From the NCBI GenBank assembly GCA_011391085.1, contig JAABRD010000018.1, positions 26,241-90,240 of the forward strand: 64,000 bases of DNA. Direction: 5' to 3'. A program made the translations under genes and the position numbers. Positions within the stretch are counted from its first letter, which is position 1, and every line of letters starts with the position of its first letter. This DNA is from Thiotrichaceae bacterium. Its GTDB lineage: Bacteria; Pseudomonadota; Gammaproteobacteria; Beggiatoales; Beggiatoaceae. Of the stretch, positions 52,069 through 60,497 are shown piece after piece. The notes under the pieces were generated by a model. It made no database searches, had not been told where the DNA came from, and saw only the letters and a list, made by a program, of their open reading frames with translations.

Positions 52069-53612
52069 CAACCGCTAATCAAAACAATCAACTTACCGAC
52101 GTTTACATACTTGGCCAGTTAGGAAAGGCCATCTATCGGAGGGAGGGGCAATGTTTTGTCTATTCTCTTGAAGATAGGGAGGAAGTACCTTGTGAGGAAA
52201 AGGAGATAGTTTTATGGTTAGACGCCATTTCCGAATATTCCGTCATTTCCCAGATGAAACAGAGTGATTTGCCTGAATTGTTAAAAGAATCGGCCAATGC
52301 TTATGACGCTTTGTCATTCACCCTGAATGGACTGGATGCTGACCTAGAGGAGTTGCGCCCCAGGGCGATTCAGATGGCTAACAAGTTGTGCGGAAAGAGT
52401 GAGAAAGTTCATACCTTCGTCCAAAACCGCCTCTTAGGCTACCCCTTCCCCCAAGGGGCGGATTTGGACGGTGCCATTACTTTTGCCCAGGGGTGTGAGA
52501 AAATCCTGAATCTTTATGGACAGGTGAAGGAGAATTTGGATACGTTGCAAGTATTCCATAACGTATGGCAAACCGTTGCCAACGAATTTTTTCCTCATCA
52601 AGAGACCGAACAAGCACGGATATTAAGATTCCTAGTGAACAAAGGCGTCATTCGAGATTGGGTGACGACCACAAACTGGGGTAACTTCAAACAACTTTGG
52701 CAGACTCCTCCCACAGATGAGGAACGGTTGTTGGAAAAATTAAACTTGCCTGACGAAAAGTTGCCAAAGTTATTTGCGAGTCTCAAGGAGGAATTTGCCA
52801 GACGCAGTCCTCGTTGGATAACCGTTTTCCTGGCCGAAGTGACCGATGATTTGGAAGACCGCCGCGACCAGATAAAAGACTTTCTCGAGGCGCAAAATAT
52901 TAGAGTTATTCCTGAAACTACCCTTATCAAGTGGGATGAGAACATCAATATCAAGCAAGAGGTAGAAAAAGCCCTCTCGCAGAGTGACTTGTTTGTTCAA
53001 CTTCTCAGTGAAAAGGCTGGCAAGGGTTATCCACAACTCCAATATGAATGTGCTAAACAAGCTAACTTGCGAATTTTACAGTGGTGTGATGAAACCTCTA
53101 ATTTACAGGCGGTAAGCAAGGTGAATGTTTGGGCTTTGGTGGATGCAGTTCTTAAAACTAAGATCGCGGATTTTCAACAAAGGATTACTGTTCAATTAAA
53201 AGAAATCCAAGCAATCTTGTTAAATACGAGAGATGCGATTAAAGTGTCAATCAGCACCATCACTCCTGAGAGTGAAGCGGCACATAGTTTGATGGAACAG
53301 TTCAAACAAGAGGGAGATATTGTCTGCACACTTTCCCTGCCTTCGACTCAAGGGGAAAATTGTGATTTGGATATTCTCTCATTTGACAAGGAGACAGATG
53401 AAAATAGTTTTTCTCGACTCATCGCGCAGCGTCGAAAAAACTATGGAGAACGACCACAACCATCGCAACAAATTGTAGTTAATATGGATCCCGTTAGAAC
53501 ACCTTTAATACCTGCTGGAATGCAATTGTTGGATTGTCAAAATAATCAGTGTGCCAAATATATCGCAAATTATGCAAGAACAATACATCGGGAGCCAAGA
53601 AAAGCCGCATGA
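52056..53612 (+). CDS. TIR-like domain protein (probably two TIR domains)
   Basis: The 518-residue protein has an N-terminal helical part (1-245). A TIR-like domain follows at about 249-345: WITVFLAEVTDDLEDRRDQI, FLEAQNIRVIPETTLIKWDE, ALSQSDLFVQLLSEKAGKGY and QYECAKQANLRILQWCDE. These are the strands and helices of the TIR proteins that accompany STAND NTPases. A second, weaker domain at about 375-500 (AIKVSISTITPESEAAHSLM, LDILSFDKETDENSFSRLIA, VNMDPVRTPLIPAGMQLLDC) looks like a degenerate TIR. TIR effectors commonly degrade NAD or make cyclic signals. The catalytic glutamate is not certain. Confidence 0.75.
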   Translation: MEKLTTANQNNQLTDVYILGQLGKAIYRREGQCFVYSLEDREEVPCEEKEIVLWLDAISEYSVISQMKQSDLPELLKESANAYDALSFTLNGLDADLEELRPRAIQMANKLCGKSEKVHTFVQNRLLGYPFPQGADLDGAITFAQGCEKILNLYGQVKENLDTLQVFHNVWQTVANEFFPHQETEQARILRFLVNKGVIRDWVTTTNWGNFKQLWQTPPTDEERLLEKLNLPDEKLPKLFASLKEEFARRSPRWITVFLAEVTDDLEDRRDQIKDFLEAQNIRVIPETTLIKWDENINIKQEVEKALSQSDLFVQLLSEKAGKGYPQLQYECAKQANLRILQWCDETSNLQAVSKVNVWALVDAVLKTKIADFQQRITVQLKEIQAILLNTRDAIKVSISTITPESEAAHSLMEQFKQEGDIVCTLSLPSTQGENCDLDILSFDKETDENSFSRLIAQRRKNYGERPQPSQQIVVNMDPVRTPLIPAGMQLLDCQNNQCAKYIANYARTIHREPRKAA

Positions 53613-55339
53613 ACATTCAATATTCAACCCAACCCTATCCCGGCTTACGTCCTTTTAAAAGCTACGAAAGTGATATTTTCTTTGGCAGGGATGAACACGT
53701 TAAGCAACTTTTAAAAAAGTTTGGGGAAACGCATTTCGTAGCAGTAGTGGGTCCCTCCGGCTATGGGAAATCTTCATTGGTGCGCACGGGCCTGTTAGCC
53801 AGTTTGGAACTCGGCTTTCTCGAAGCCAACAAAACACGCTGGCGCATTGCCGAAACCCATCCTGGTGACAACCCCTTAACAGGTTTGGTAAATGCCCTTC
53901 AAGACGCTTTTGAACCTAAAATAGATTTACAACAGGACCCCACTAACGTACACAGACATTTAAACAAGGAAAACAACGAGAACTTGTTAGTCTTTGTAGA
54001 TCAATTTGAGGAGATTTTTCGTTTTTATCCTCACTGCAACCGGGCAGACACAATTGCGTTCGTTGCCGACCTCTTGAAAATGAGTCAACACGGTAACATT
54101 TATGTGGTCATCACTATGCGTTCGGAATTTCTGGGAAACTGTTCCCAGTTTTATAACTTGCCAGAAGCAATTAATCAAGGCGTGTTTCTAGTGCCGCGCC
54201 TAAATAAGCAACAGTTACAGTTGATTATCGAAGGACCGGCGCGAGTCTTTGGAGGGACAGTCGAACCTGATTTGGTGGATAAACTCTTGAAGGATATGGA
54301 AGGAGGTAATTCAGACCCAACCTTTGACCAACTTCCGCTGTTACAACATGTTCTCATGCGAATGTGGAGTATGGCAAAAGCAGACAAAGAGGGAGTTACT
54401 CTTCTTACCTTAGACCATTATCAACAAGTGGGTGAACTAAAAGGGGCCCTATCTAAACATGCCAATGAAGCCTATGATGAACTGACGAAAGACCAACAGA
54501 AAATTGCCGAAGTGTTGTTTCGTAGTCTCAGTGAACCAGGGGGGGCGCCAGACCTACGTCGTCCCGTGAAGTTGGGCGAAGTGGCAACGTTGGTGAACCA
54601 AAGTGAGGCGGCAAATGTCACCGTAGAGAAAGAGGTTAAGAACGTCGTGGAAGTCTTTCGTAAAGAAGGCCGGGACTTCTTATTGCCCCATCCGCCATGC
54701 GAATTGACTTCTGACACCTTATTAGACATCAGCCACGAAAGTTTGTTGCGTCAATGGGATAACGCGAACGAATGGATTAAAAAAGAAACCGACCAGGTGA
54801 ACCTTTATCGTTGGCTAAAAGAAGATGCTGAGCGTTGGAAAAATGGTGGAGAAGGATTATGGAACCCACCAAACCTGGGCCGTGCCCTGACTTGGCGGGT
54901 CCAATTAGGAGGAGTCAAGGGGGCTAAAGAGTGGGCCAGACGTTATGACACTTCCATAAAATTTGATGAAGAATTTCAACATACCATGACATTTTTGGAT
55001 GGAAGTGGTGAAAGTCATCAAATAGAATTACAGAAAAAACGGGAAGAGAGTCAAAGAATTGACAACATCAACCAACGTAAAAAGAAGCCAACCAAATTGT
55101 GGTTGTGGGGGTTGTTCCTCTTCGTCTCTGTCTTATTTTTGATAGTAAATCTGGCTTTGGTGATTACTCCCATACTCCATCAAGAGGTGCTTTTGCCGTT
55201 CGTTTGGTTAGAAGGTATTGTTTCTGGCCTTATCATCCCGGGACTAATAAAGTTCATTGCCCACCAAACAAAATTAGTTTCAACAACAGATGGACTGAAA
55301 AAACAAACCATCATTCCATCTGAAGAAAAGGTATCATAG
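53609..55339 (+). CDS. nSTAND1-type NTPase with C-terminal membrane helices
   Basis: The ATG at 53609 overlaps the TIR gene stop (ATGA) and gives 576 residues. The beginning YPGLRPFKSYESDIFFGRDE, Walker A GPSGYGKS (48-55), LVRTGLLASLELG, Walker B LLVFVDQFEEIFRFYP and DQLPLLQHVLMRMW with LLDISHESLLRQWDNANEWI are characteristic of nSTAND1 NTPases. These usually end in WD40 sensor repeats. Here there are none; two hydrophobic helices close the protein (LWGLFLFVSVLFLIVNLALV, VWLEGIVSGLIIPGLIKFIA). It is probably the switch of the operon, anchored in the inner membrane. Confidence 0.85.
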   Translation: MNIQYSTQPYPGLRPFKSYESDIFFGRDEHVKQLLKKFGETHFVAVVGPSGYGKSSLVRTGLLASLELGFLEANKTRWRIAETHPGDNPLTGLVNALQDAFEPKIDLQQDPTNVHRHLNKENNENLLVFVDQFEEIFRFYPHCNRADTIAFVADLLKMSQHGNIYVVITMRSEFLGNCSQFYNLPEAINQGVFLVPRLNKQQLQLIIEGPARVFGGTVEPDLVDKLLKDMEGGNSDPTFDQLPLLQHVLMRMWSMAKADKEGVTLLTLDHYQQVGELKGALSKHANEAYDELTKDQQKIAEVLFRSLSEPGGAPDLRRPVKLGEVATLVNQSEAANVTVEKEVKNVVEVFRKEGRDFLLPHPPCELTSDTLLDISHESLLRQWDNANEWIKKETDQVNLYRWLKEDAERWKNGGEGLWNPPNLGRALTWRVQLGGVKGAKEWARRYDTSIKFDEEFQHTMTFLDGSGESHQIELQKKREESQRIDNINQRKKKPTKLWLWGLFLFVSVLFLIVNLALVITPILHQEVLLPFVWLEGIVSGLIIPGLIKFIAHQTKLVSTTDGLKKQTIIPSEEKVS

Positions 55340-55340
55340 A

Positions 55341-56459
55341 ATGGACTGGCACATTGTCACAAGTAGCAAAGGTGGCGTCGGTAAAACGCTTATCTCTCTG
55401 ATGTTAACCGCTTATCACTGCATTCATAATGACACCCTCATTGTTGACCTCAATGGGATGAATGCCGACGTGTCTCGTCTGTTATCACCAGAGGGCGACT
55501 CTTTTCGCGAAATGGAAGACTATTTGTATTTAAAACTGTCTTTGGACCGGACCAAACCCTCGGACGACCGCTTCTTTCATTTTGAACGAGTTGGCGGACT
55601 CTCTGGAGTCAGGGTGGGATATGTCAATAGTTGGCCCAATGACCCCTTTAAGACGATGAATGCCCAAACCTTTGCGAGTTTTTTGGTGGAACTCAAAAAG
55701 AAGATTGAGAAAGAACTCTACAATAAATTTGGCTATTCTATCCAAACCGTTATCATTGACACCAACTATCATTTTTGTAACCTGTTTCCTGAACGACGCG
55801 AAGATTACCTGGCCCCCTTTAATAGCCAAAATGACAACTTCTTTATTTGGTTTATCTGGGTGTACCGACAATTCGCCGATTTAATGGAAATGGCAAAAAT
55901 ATCAGCCCATAATATTGCGCCACGAACCGTGAAGGAACGTGCCCAGATGATGGAGGAAAAACTCGGCAAAAATCACCCTTGGGGAAACCCGTTTGTGCAT
56001 ATTTTTAGCCCGGTGTTTATTGGAGAAATGTTGACAAAAAATCAAAGTTTTTTCAAGAAAACCCTCCCAAGTTGGTTGACTCTTGAAGATAGCAACACCT
56101 TGACAATTTCGCCCCTACAACAACTCCTTTCCTTTATTGGGGAAGGCAAAGTGGACCGTGTCGTCACCTTTGATGACCTCTTCCAAAAATTAAAAAAGGC
56201 ACGCGGAGAAATCGTTACCAAGGAAAAAATAGCGGATGCCAATGAGTTATTTATTAAAATGTTGGAAGTTTACGTCAAAGGGGTAACTGCCTGTCCGCGC
56301 AATCTAATTCCTTTACATCTTTATCAAAAGGACTTACTGGGTTATACCGAAGCAGATTATCAAGGTTTGTTGTTGAACCAGGTTTACAACAAGATGAAAA
56401 TTTATCGAAACAGTTTTGAAATTGCTTATCATGCTTTGAGGTCAAAGAAGCCGCGATGA
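55341..56459 (+). CDS. MinD/ParA-like ATPase
   Basis: The 372-residue protein opens with a deviant Walker A typical of the ParA/MinD superfamily: SSKGGVGKT at residues 8-16 with the signature lysine K10, then TLIVDLNGMNADVSRLL as the switch I/aspartate strand. SIQTVIIDTNYHFC supplies a Walker B-like strand. The rest is diverged, with WFIWVYRQFADLMEMAKISA and a helical C-terminal part. It begins one base after the nSTAND stop. ParA-like ATPases in such operons may control membrane recruitment; that is inference. Confidence 0.78.
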   Translation: MDWHIVTSSKGGVGKTLISLMLTAYHCIHNDTLIVDLNGMNADVSRLLSPEGDSFREMEDYLYLKLSLDRTKPSDDRFFHFERVGGLSGVRVGYVNSWPNDPFKTMNAQTFASFLVELKKKIEKELYNKFGYSIQTVIIDTNYHFCNLFPERREDYLAPFNSQNDNFFIWFIWVYRQFADLMEMAKISAHNIAPRTVKERAQMMEEKLGKNHPWGNPFVHIFSPVFIGEMLTKNQSFFKKTLPSWLTLEDSNTLTISPLQQLLSFIGEGKVDRVVTFDDLFQKLKKARGEIVTKEKIADANELFIKMLEVYVKGVTACPRNLIPLHLYQKDLLGYTEADYQGLLLNQVYNKMKIYRNSFEIAYHALRSKKPR

Positions 56460-58312
56460 AAGTCATTCTCTATCGTTCCAACTCCATCATTCTCCCAGCC
56501 GACAGCTATTTACGGTTAGACTCACTGGTGAGAAGTTTAGGGTTCTGTTATTTATTTTCCAATCGCCAGGAGACTGTCACAGACACGCAACAATCTTTGT
56601 TGGGGCTGATTCATAGTTTGTTTTCAGACCCCTCTCTGTTTCTATTGCCAGACCACCTCAAAGAGACTTTTATAAACGGTTTGGCTGTCAAAATAGAGAC
56701 TCAAAATTTGGTCTGGCAAGAATATCAGGACAGTTTTGTAGGAGGAGAAGAATTAGCCAAATTACTTAGACAGGAAATCATTGCCTCTAGTGAGTCCGCA
56801 ACGGACGATAACACCGCCGTGACCGTGGAACTTCTGGAAACCTTGGAAGTGGGAGAACACCAGAAAACCTTGTCAGACGTTGAAGAAGAACTGGTCGCTT
56901 ATTTGCTGTATGCCACCGCCGAAGAGGGGTCGCTGGAACCAGGCACAGTCGTTCAAACACGCTATTGGTTGAAAGAAATTTTGACGAAAAAAGGGGAACG
57001 ACAAGTTTGGGTAGCCACCGACCTGTCTTCTCCAAACCAGGCCACCGAAGTTATTCTGCGTTTTATTCCTAAACAGGAGTTTCAAAACCGGGAACAAGAG
57101 TTACTGAAGGTTGTCCGAAAATGGAAGGGCCCCACTCGTCTCAAACATGACCAGATTGTTCCGCCGCTAGAAATAGACCGCTTCGGCCCCTACCTTTTCA
57201 TCGTCGTCACTCACCTACCAGGAACACCACTAGAAATCCTAATAAATCGTCACCCCAACGGCCTCCCTTTCAAAGAAGCCACCCCCATTATTGAACGACT
57301 GAGAGACATCTTCACCTACGCCCATGAACAAGGAATACAGCGGTTAGATATTCGACCTGCTAACCTGTTTTATGACGAAGAACACCAAATTTTAAAATTT
57401 GTGGACTTAGGATTGTTGGGAAAAGATTGTTATAAAAGTTATGAAACCTTAGAAGACAAATCGATTCCAGATGTCCGTGATGATATTTATGCGTTAGCCT
57501 GTATCATTTATGAAATATTGTCAGGCAAGCATCCGTTTCAAAAGAAACTGATTACGGATGCTATGATCGAAAAATTAACTTCACAATCCTCCCCGTCGCC
57601 CATTACGGGTCTGCGAACTGACCAGTTCCACGCACTCTTGCAAGGTTTGGAGTTTGTCAAGAATAAACGGCCGGCGACTGTTAGAGAATGGGTAGAAAAA
57701 ATTCTATCGAGAAGTTGGTTGGAGTTGTTTAAAGACGCCCTCCATCTGGCATCAGAGACTGCCATTTTCATGGGCGCCATCGGAGTGGGACTGCACATTT
57801 GGGCCTGGTGGGTGGTCTGGCATACCCCTTTATCCGCGGTAATGCAACCACAAATAGACCCCATCTTAACCAAAGCCGAACAGGCTTTAAGAAAGGGACA
57901 AAATGAGATAGCCATTCAGTGGGCCGAACGGGCACGGCGCATTTATGAAGAAAGACCTGGTCTCATCAACCTGGCTAAGGAGAATTTTGAGAGATTAGAA
58001 GAAATTCAAACCGCTATTGGGGAAGTGGAAAGGGCCAGACGTTATGCTAATGAGGAAGTGGAAAGGGCAAAACGTGATGCTAAGATTAGACCTCTGATTG
58101 AAGACGCGGAACGCAAATTGAAAGAGAACCAGTTTGATGCGGCCAGTGAGTTGGTGAAACAGGCTAAACAATTGGATGAGAAGAATTTTCGGGTTTTGGA
58201 GATGGTAAAAAAGATTGAAGAGGCTACGAAACCAAAATTGCCGGAATCTCCTGCTTCACCACCCTCTTCACCAAAACCGCCGGCCAAAAAAGATAAAAAA
58301 CCTGGTAGGTAG
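56456..58312 (+). CDS. Membrane-anchored Ser/Thr kinase-like protein (possibly a pseudokinase)
   Basis: The 618-residue protein has an N-terminal region of unknown fold. A kinase-like domain covers about 170-420: VWVATDLSS..EVILRFIPK around the beta-3 strand, catalytic loop QRLDIRPANLFYD with D298, VDLGLLG in place of DFG (D317), and DIYALACIIYEILSGKHPF. The beta-3 lysine appears to be arginine (VILRF) and the HRD histidine is replaced, so catalytic activity is doubtful. One membrane helix follows (AIFMGAIGVGLHIWAWWVVW, about 436-457). Then come coiled-coil repeats rich in RARRIYEE / AERKLKENQFDAA and a proline-lysine tail. The start overlaps the ParA-like stop by four bases. Confidence 0.78.
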   Translation: MKVILYRSNSIILPADSYLRLDSLVRSLGFCYLFSNRQETVTDTQQSLLGLIHSLFSDPSLFLLPDHLKETFINGLAVKIETQNLVWQEYQDSFVGGEELAKLLRQEIIASSESATDDNTAVTVELLETLEVGEHQKTLSDVEEELVAYLLYATAEEGSLEPGTVVQTRYWLKEILTKKGERQVWVATDLSSPNQATEVILRFIPKQEFQNREQELLKVVRKWKGPTRLKHDQIVPPLEIDRFGPYLFIVVTHLPGTPLEILINRHPNGLPFKEATPIIERLRDIFTYAHEQGIQRLDIRPANLFYDEEHQILKFVDLGLLGKDCYKSYETLEDKSIPDVRDDIYALACIIYEILSGKHPFQKKLITDAMIEKLTSQSSPSPITGLRTDQFHALLQGLEFVKNKRPATVREWVEKILSRSWLELFKDALHLASETAIFMGAIGVGLHIWAWWVVWHTPLSAVMQPQIDPILTKAEQALRKGQNEIAIQWAERARRIYEERPGLINLAKENFERLEEIQTAIGEVERARRYANEEVERAKRDAKIRPLIEDAERKLKENQFDAASELVKQAKQLDEKNFRVLEMVKKIEEATKPKLPESPASPPSSPKPPAKKDKKPGR

Positions 58313-58356
58313 ATATAGTAATATTCCTTTGCGGTTGTACTTTCTCTGCCTCCCTC

Positions 58357-58482
58357 GTAGGGTGGATTAAGCGAAGCGTATCCACCACTTTGTTATCGTT
58401 TTTGGTGGATACGCTTCGCTTAATCCACCCTACGAAGGAAGTAGAAGTTTTTGGTGGATACGCTTCGCTTAATCCACCCTAC
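58357..58482. repeat. tggattaagcgaagcg palindrome plus an extra half-copy
   Basis: A complete palindrome occupies 58357-58433 and an additional right arm ttggtggatacgcttcgctt follows at 58452-58482, separated by cctacgaaggaagtagaag. The half-copy suggests that single arms can be duplicated by recombination. A ttaggaaagctgaacctc hairpin follows near 58530. Confidence 0.9.
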
Positions 58483-58605
58483 GAAGGAAGTGCAAGTAAG
58501 TAGGAATATGACTATAGCTTTCCTAAACCTCACAGGTTTAGGAAAGCTGAACCTCAGCAGTTTTTACCACCTCAAACCTGTTTCATCGACACAGGAGTCA
58601 ATCTC

Positions 58606-59481
58606 ATGTCAAACCTAGCTATTGCAGAATCCGTGACCGCGTTTGCGGACGGCTGGACCCGCCCGTTCCCTTCCCGGCCTGTGACCTTTCAGAGTCCCCC
58701 GAAACCATTGCAATGGGACTCCCCATTAGAGGATTGGGAACGGTTATCCCTGTCCACTCCGTTTCTGTCCCGTCAACTACCTTTGGAGGATAATGAACCC
58801 TTGGAAACCAATGCCCATCGCGTTGCCATGAACACTTTGATTCGTTCCCTCAAACACCATTGGGCCGACCGCACCGACTTCTTTGTCGGGGGTAATATGT
58901 TTGTCTATTTTAACCCCGCGCAACAGCGACGAATTGACTATCGTGGTCCAGATTTCTTTGTCGCCCTGGGAGTTCCAAAACGTTCCCGGCAAGCGTGGTT
59001 TGCCTGGGACGAAAATGGTAAGCTACCTGACGTGATTGTCGAATTATTATCCGACTCCACGAAGGCCACCGATTTAGGACTCAAAAAAACGCTGTATGAA
59101 CAACGGTTCAAAACCACGGACTATTTGGTTTTTGACCCGTTAGATGCCAACTCGTTGCGTGGTTGGCATCTCTCGCCTGCCACGGGACAATATGAAGAAT
59201 TAGTCCCCAATGAACATGGCCGGTTATGGTCTGCCAAATTAGAGTTATGGATAGGCGTTTGGGAAGGCGCCATCGATGGTGAAGTGGACTTTTGGTTGCG
59301 CTTCTACGATGTCGATGGACAATTGGTGCGGTTGCCTGAAGAAGCGGCACGACAGGAGGCACAAGCGGCAAAACAGAAGGCACAAATCGCGGAACAAAAA
59401 GCTAAAGAAGCGTCTCAACGTGCCGAACAATTAGCGGAACATTTACGTCGGCTGGGGATTGATCCAGACCGTTTGAGTTGA
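58606..59481 (+). CDS. Uma2 family endonuclease-like protein with coiled-coil tail
   Basis: The product is 291 residues. The Uma2 core covers about 70-215: HRVAMNTLIRSLKHHWADRT, RRIDYRGPDFFVALGVPKRS (acidic PD residue), GKLPDVIVELLSDSTKATDL (the E-L-L-S strand), and KTTDYLVFDPLDANSLRGWH. The C-terminal 55 residues form a heptad-rich coiled coil of QEAQAAKQKAQIAEQKAKEA type and end GIDPDRLS, a tail found in many such proteins. The gene is a separate unit after the repeat cluster. Its function is unknown. Confidence 0.88.
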   Translation: MSNLAIAESVTAFADGWTRPFPSRPVTFQSPPKPLQWDSPLEDWERLSLSTPFLSRQLPLEDNEPLETNAHRVAMNTLIRSLKHHWADRTDFFVGGNMFVYFNPAQQRRIDYRGPDFFVALGVPKRSRQAWFAWDENGKLPDVIVELLSDSTKATDLGLKKTLYEQRFKTTDYLVFDPLDANSLRGWHLSPATGQYEELVPNEHGRLWSAKLELWIGVWEGAIDGEVDFWLRFYDVDGQLVRLPEEAARQEAQAAKQKAQIAEQKAKEASQRAEQLAEHLRRLGIDPDRLS

Positions 59482-59508
59482 TTAGGACTTACGCAAAAAT
59501 GTCTAAAA

Positions 59509-59538
59509 AAACTCAGTTTCTTTAAAGAAACTGAGTTT
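59509..59538. terminator. Perfect 30-bp palindrome between converging genes
   Basis: The sequence aaactcagtttcttt is followed directly by its exact complement aaagaaactgagttt. It lies between the Uma2 gene and the converging gene at 59608 and would act in both orientations, with A/T runs on each side. Confidence 0.7.
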
Positions 59539-59607
59539 CTGATTGCTACTGATTTCAGACCAAAATGGGTATTGAACATAAGAAAAACTGGCCTCTTTGG
59601 ATTCCTC

Positions 59608-60429
59608 CTATTTGGATTCCTCCTTCGGCAACTTTTTTAGCAACCCCCGATGAATCCACCCCTTTTTGCCTTCTGGAAACTGTTGCACTTCCACCCAATA
59701 GCTTTTCACACCTTCCAATTGGATAAGGATGTCACCCTTCTTCAATATATCAAAGGGTTGTTCTGCAACCTTTGAAGGTTGAAAAGAGGCATCCTCTTTG
59801 GGTATGATAAGTGGCGCCTGGGGTACTTGAACGATTTGAACTTTAGTGGCTAACCACTGGCTAAGTTTATAAGAATCCGTTGCGGTTTGTTCGGGAAGTA
59901 AAGACAAGTTAGCGTCTTTGACGGCCCGCATAAGTATTTTAGTTGCCCAATAAGCAACTCTATAAGCAACCTCTTTTTGTTCCTCGTTGCTTTTTTCTTC
60001 ATTATCACCAGGATGATAAGAAGAAATATTACAGTCAGATTTTGGGGGATACGAAGACGTAGTGGCGGCGGTATCTGGTAAAACCACCAGCGAAGGAAAT
60101 TCTTGTTGTTGAGTTTCAACGCCTGAATAGAAAAAGGAAACTTGTAATGCTTGATTTTTTCTGCGGAGGTCTTTTATAATTGAGAGACACTCTGGTTTGC
60201 CTTCGCTTACGATAAGAGAGACTCTTAAATCAAAGTCGCGACAACTCTCATGTTCCAATTTAAATTTAAGAGTGTCCGTTTGTCCCTCTTTGACAGCTTG
60301 GCAAATGCCATTGAATTCGCTTTTGCGGTCCGTGAATGCCACTATGACTTTCTCCTCCGCAATAAGAGGCATTGCAATAAGTACCATACTGAGGAGAAGA
60401 CAGAAAGGTTTTAGAAAATTGTTCATCAT
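59608..60429 (-). CDS. Exported protein with SH3-like C-terminal domain
   Basis: The 273-residue protein starts with a signal peptide (FLKPFCLLLSMVLIAMPLIA). The middle includes VIVAFTDRKSEFNGICQAVK, a region with scattered cysteines, and a DNEEKSNEEQKEV linker. The last 60 residues (FDILKKGDILIQLEGVKSYW, VEVQQFPEGKKGWIHRGLLK) have the pattern of a bacterial SH3 domain, which binds peptidoglycan or peptides in the periplasm. There is no catalytic domain that I recognise. It diverges from the symporter gene. Confidence 0.72.
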   Translation of the reverse strand: MMNNFLKPFCLLLSMVLIAMPLIAEEKVIVAFTDRKSEFNGICQAVKEGQTDTLKFKLEHESCRDFDLRVSLIVSEGKPECLSIIKDLRRKNQALQVSFFYSGVETQQQEFPSLVVLPDTAATTSSYPPKSDCNISSYHPGDNEEKSNEEQKEVAYRVAYWATKILMRAVKDANLSLLPEQTATDSYKLSQWLATKVQIVQVPQAPLIIPKEDASFQPSKVAEQPFDILKKGDILIQLEGVKSYWVEVQQFPEGKKGWIHRGLLKKLPKEESK

Positions 60430-60497
60430 TTGTATAACCTGTTGTATAAAAAATTGAGAAATGCCATTTTAACTCGCATCCTTCTAAAAGTCAATCT

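Noticed and set aside
59850..60119. 89-residue minus-strand frame inside the SH3-protein gene
   Set aside because: It overlaps a longer frame with a signal peptide and recognisable domain on the same strand.
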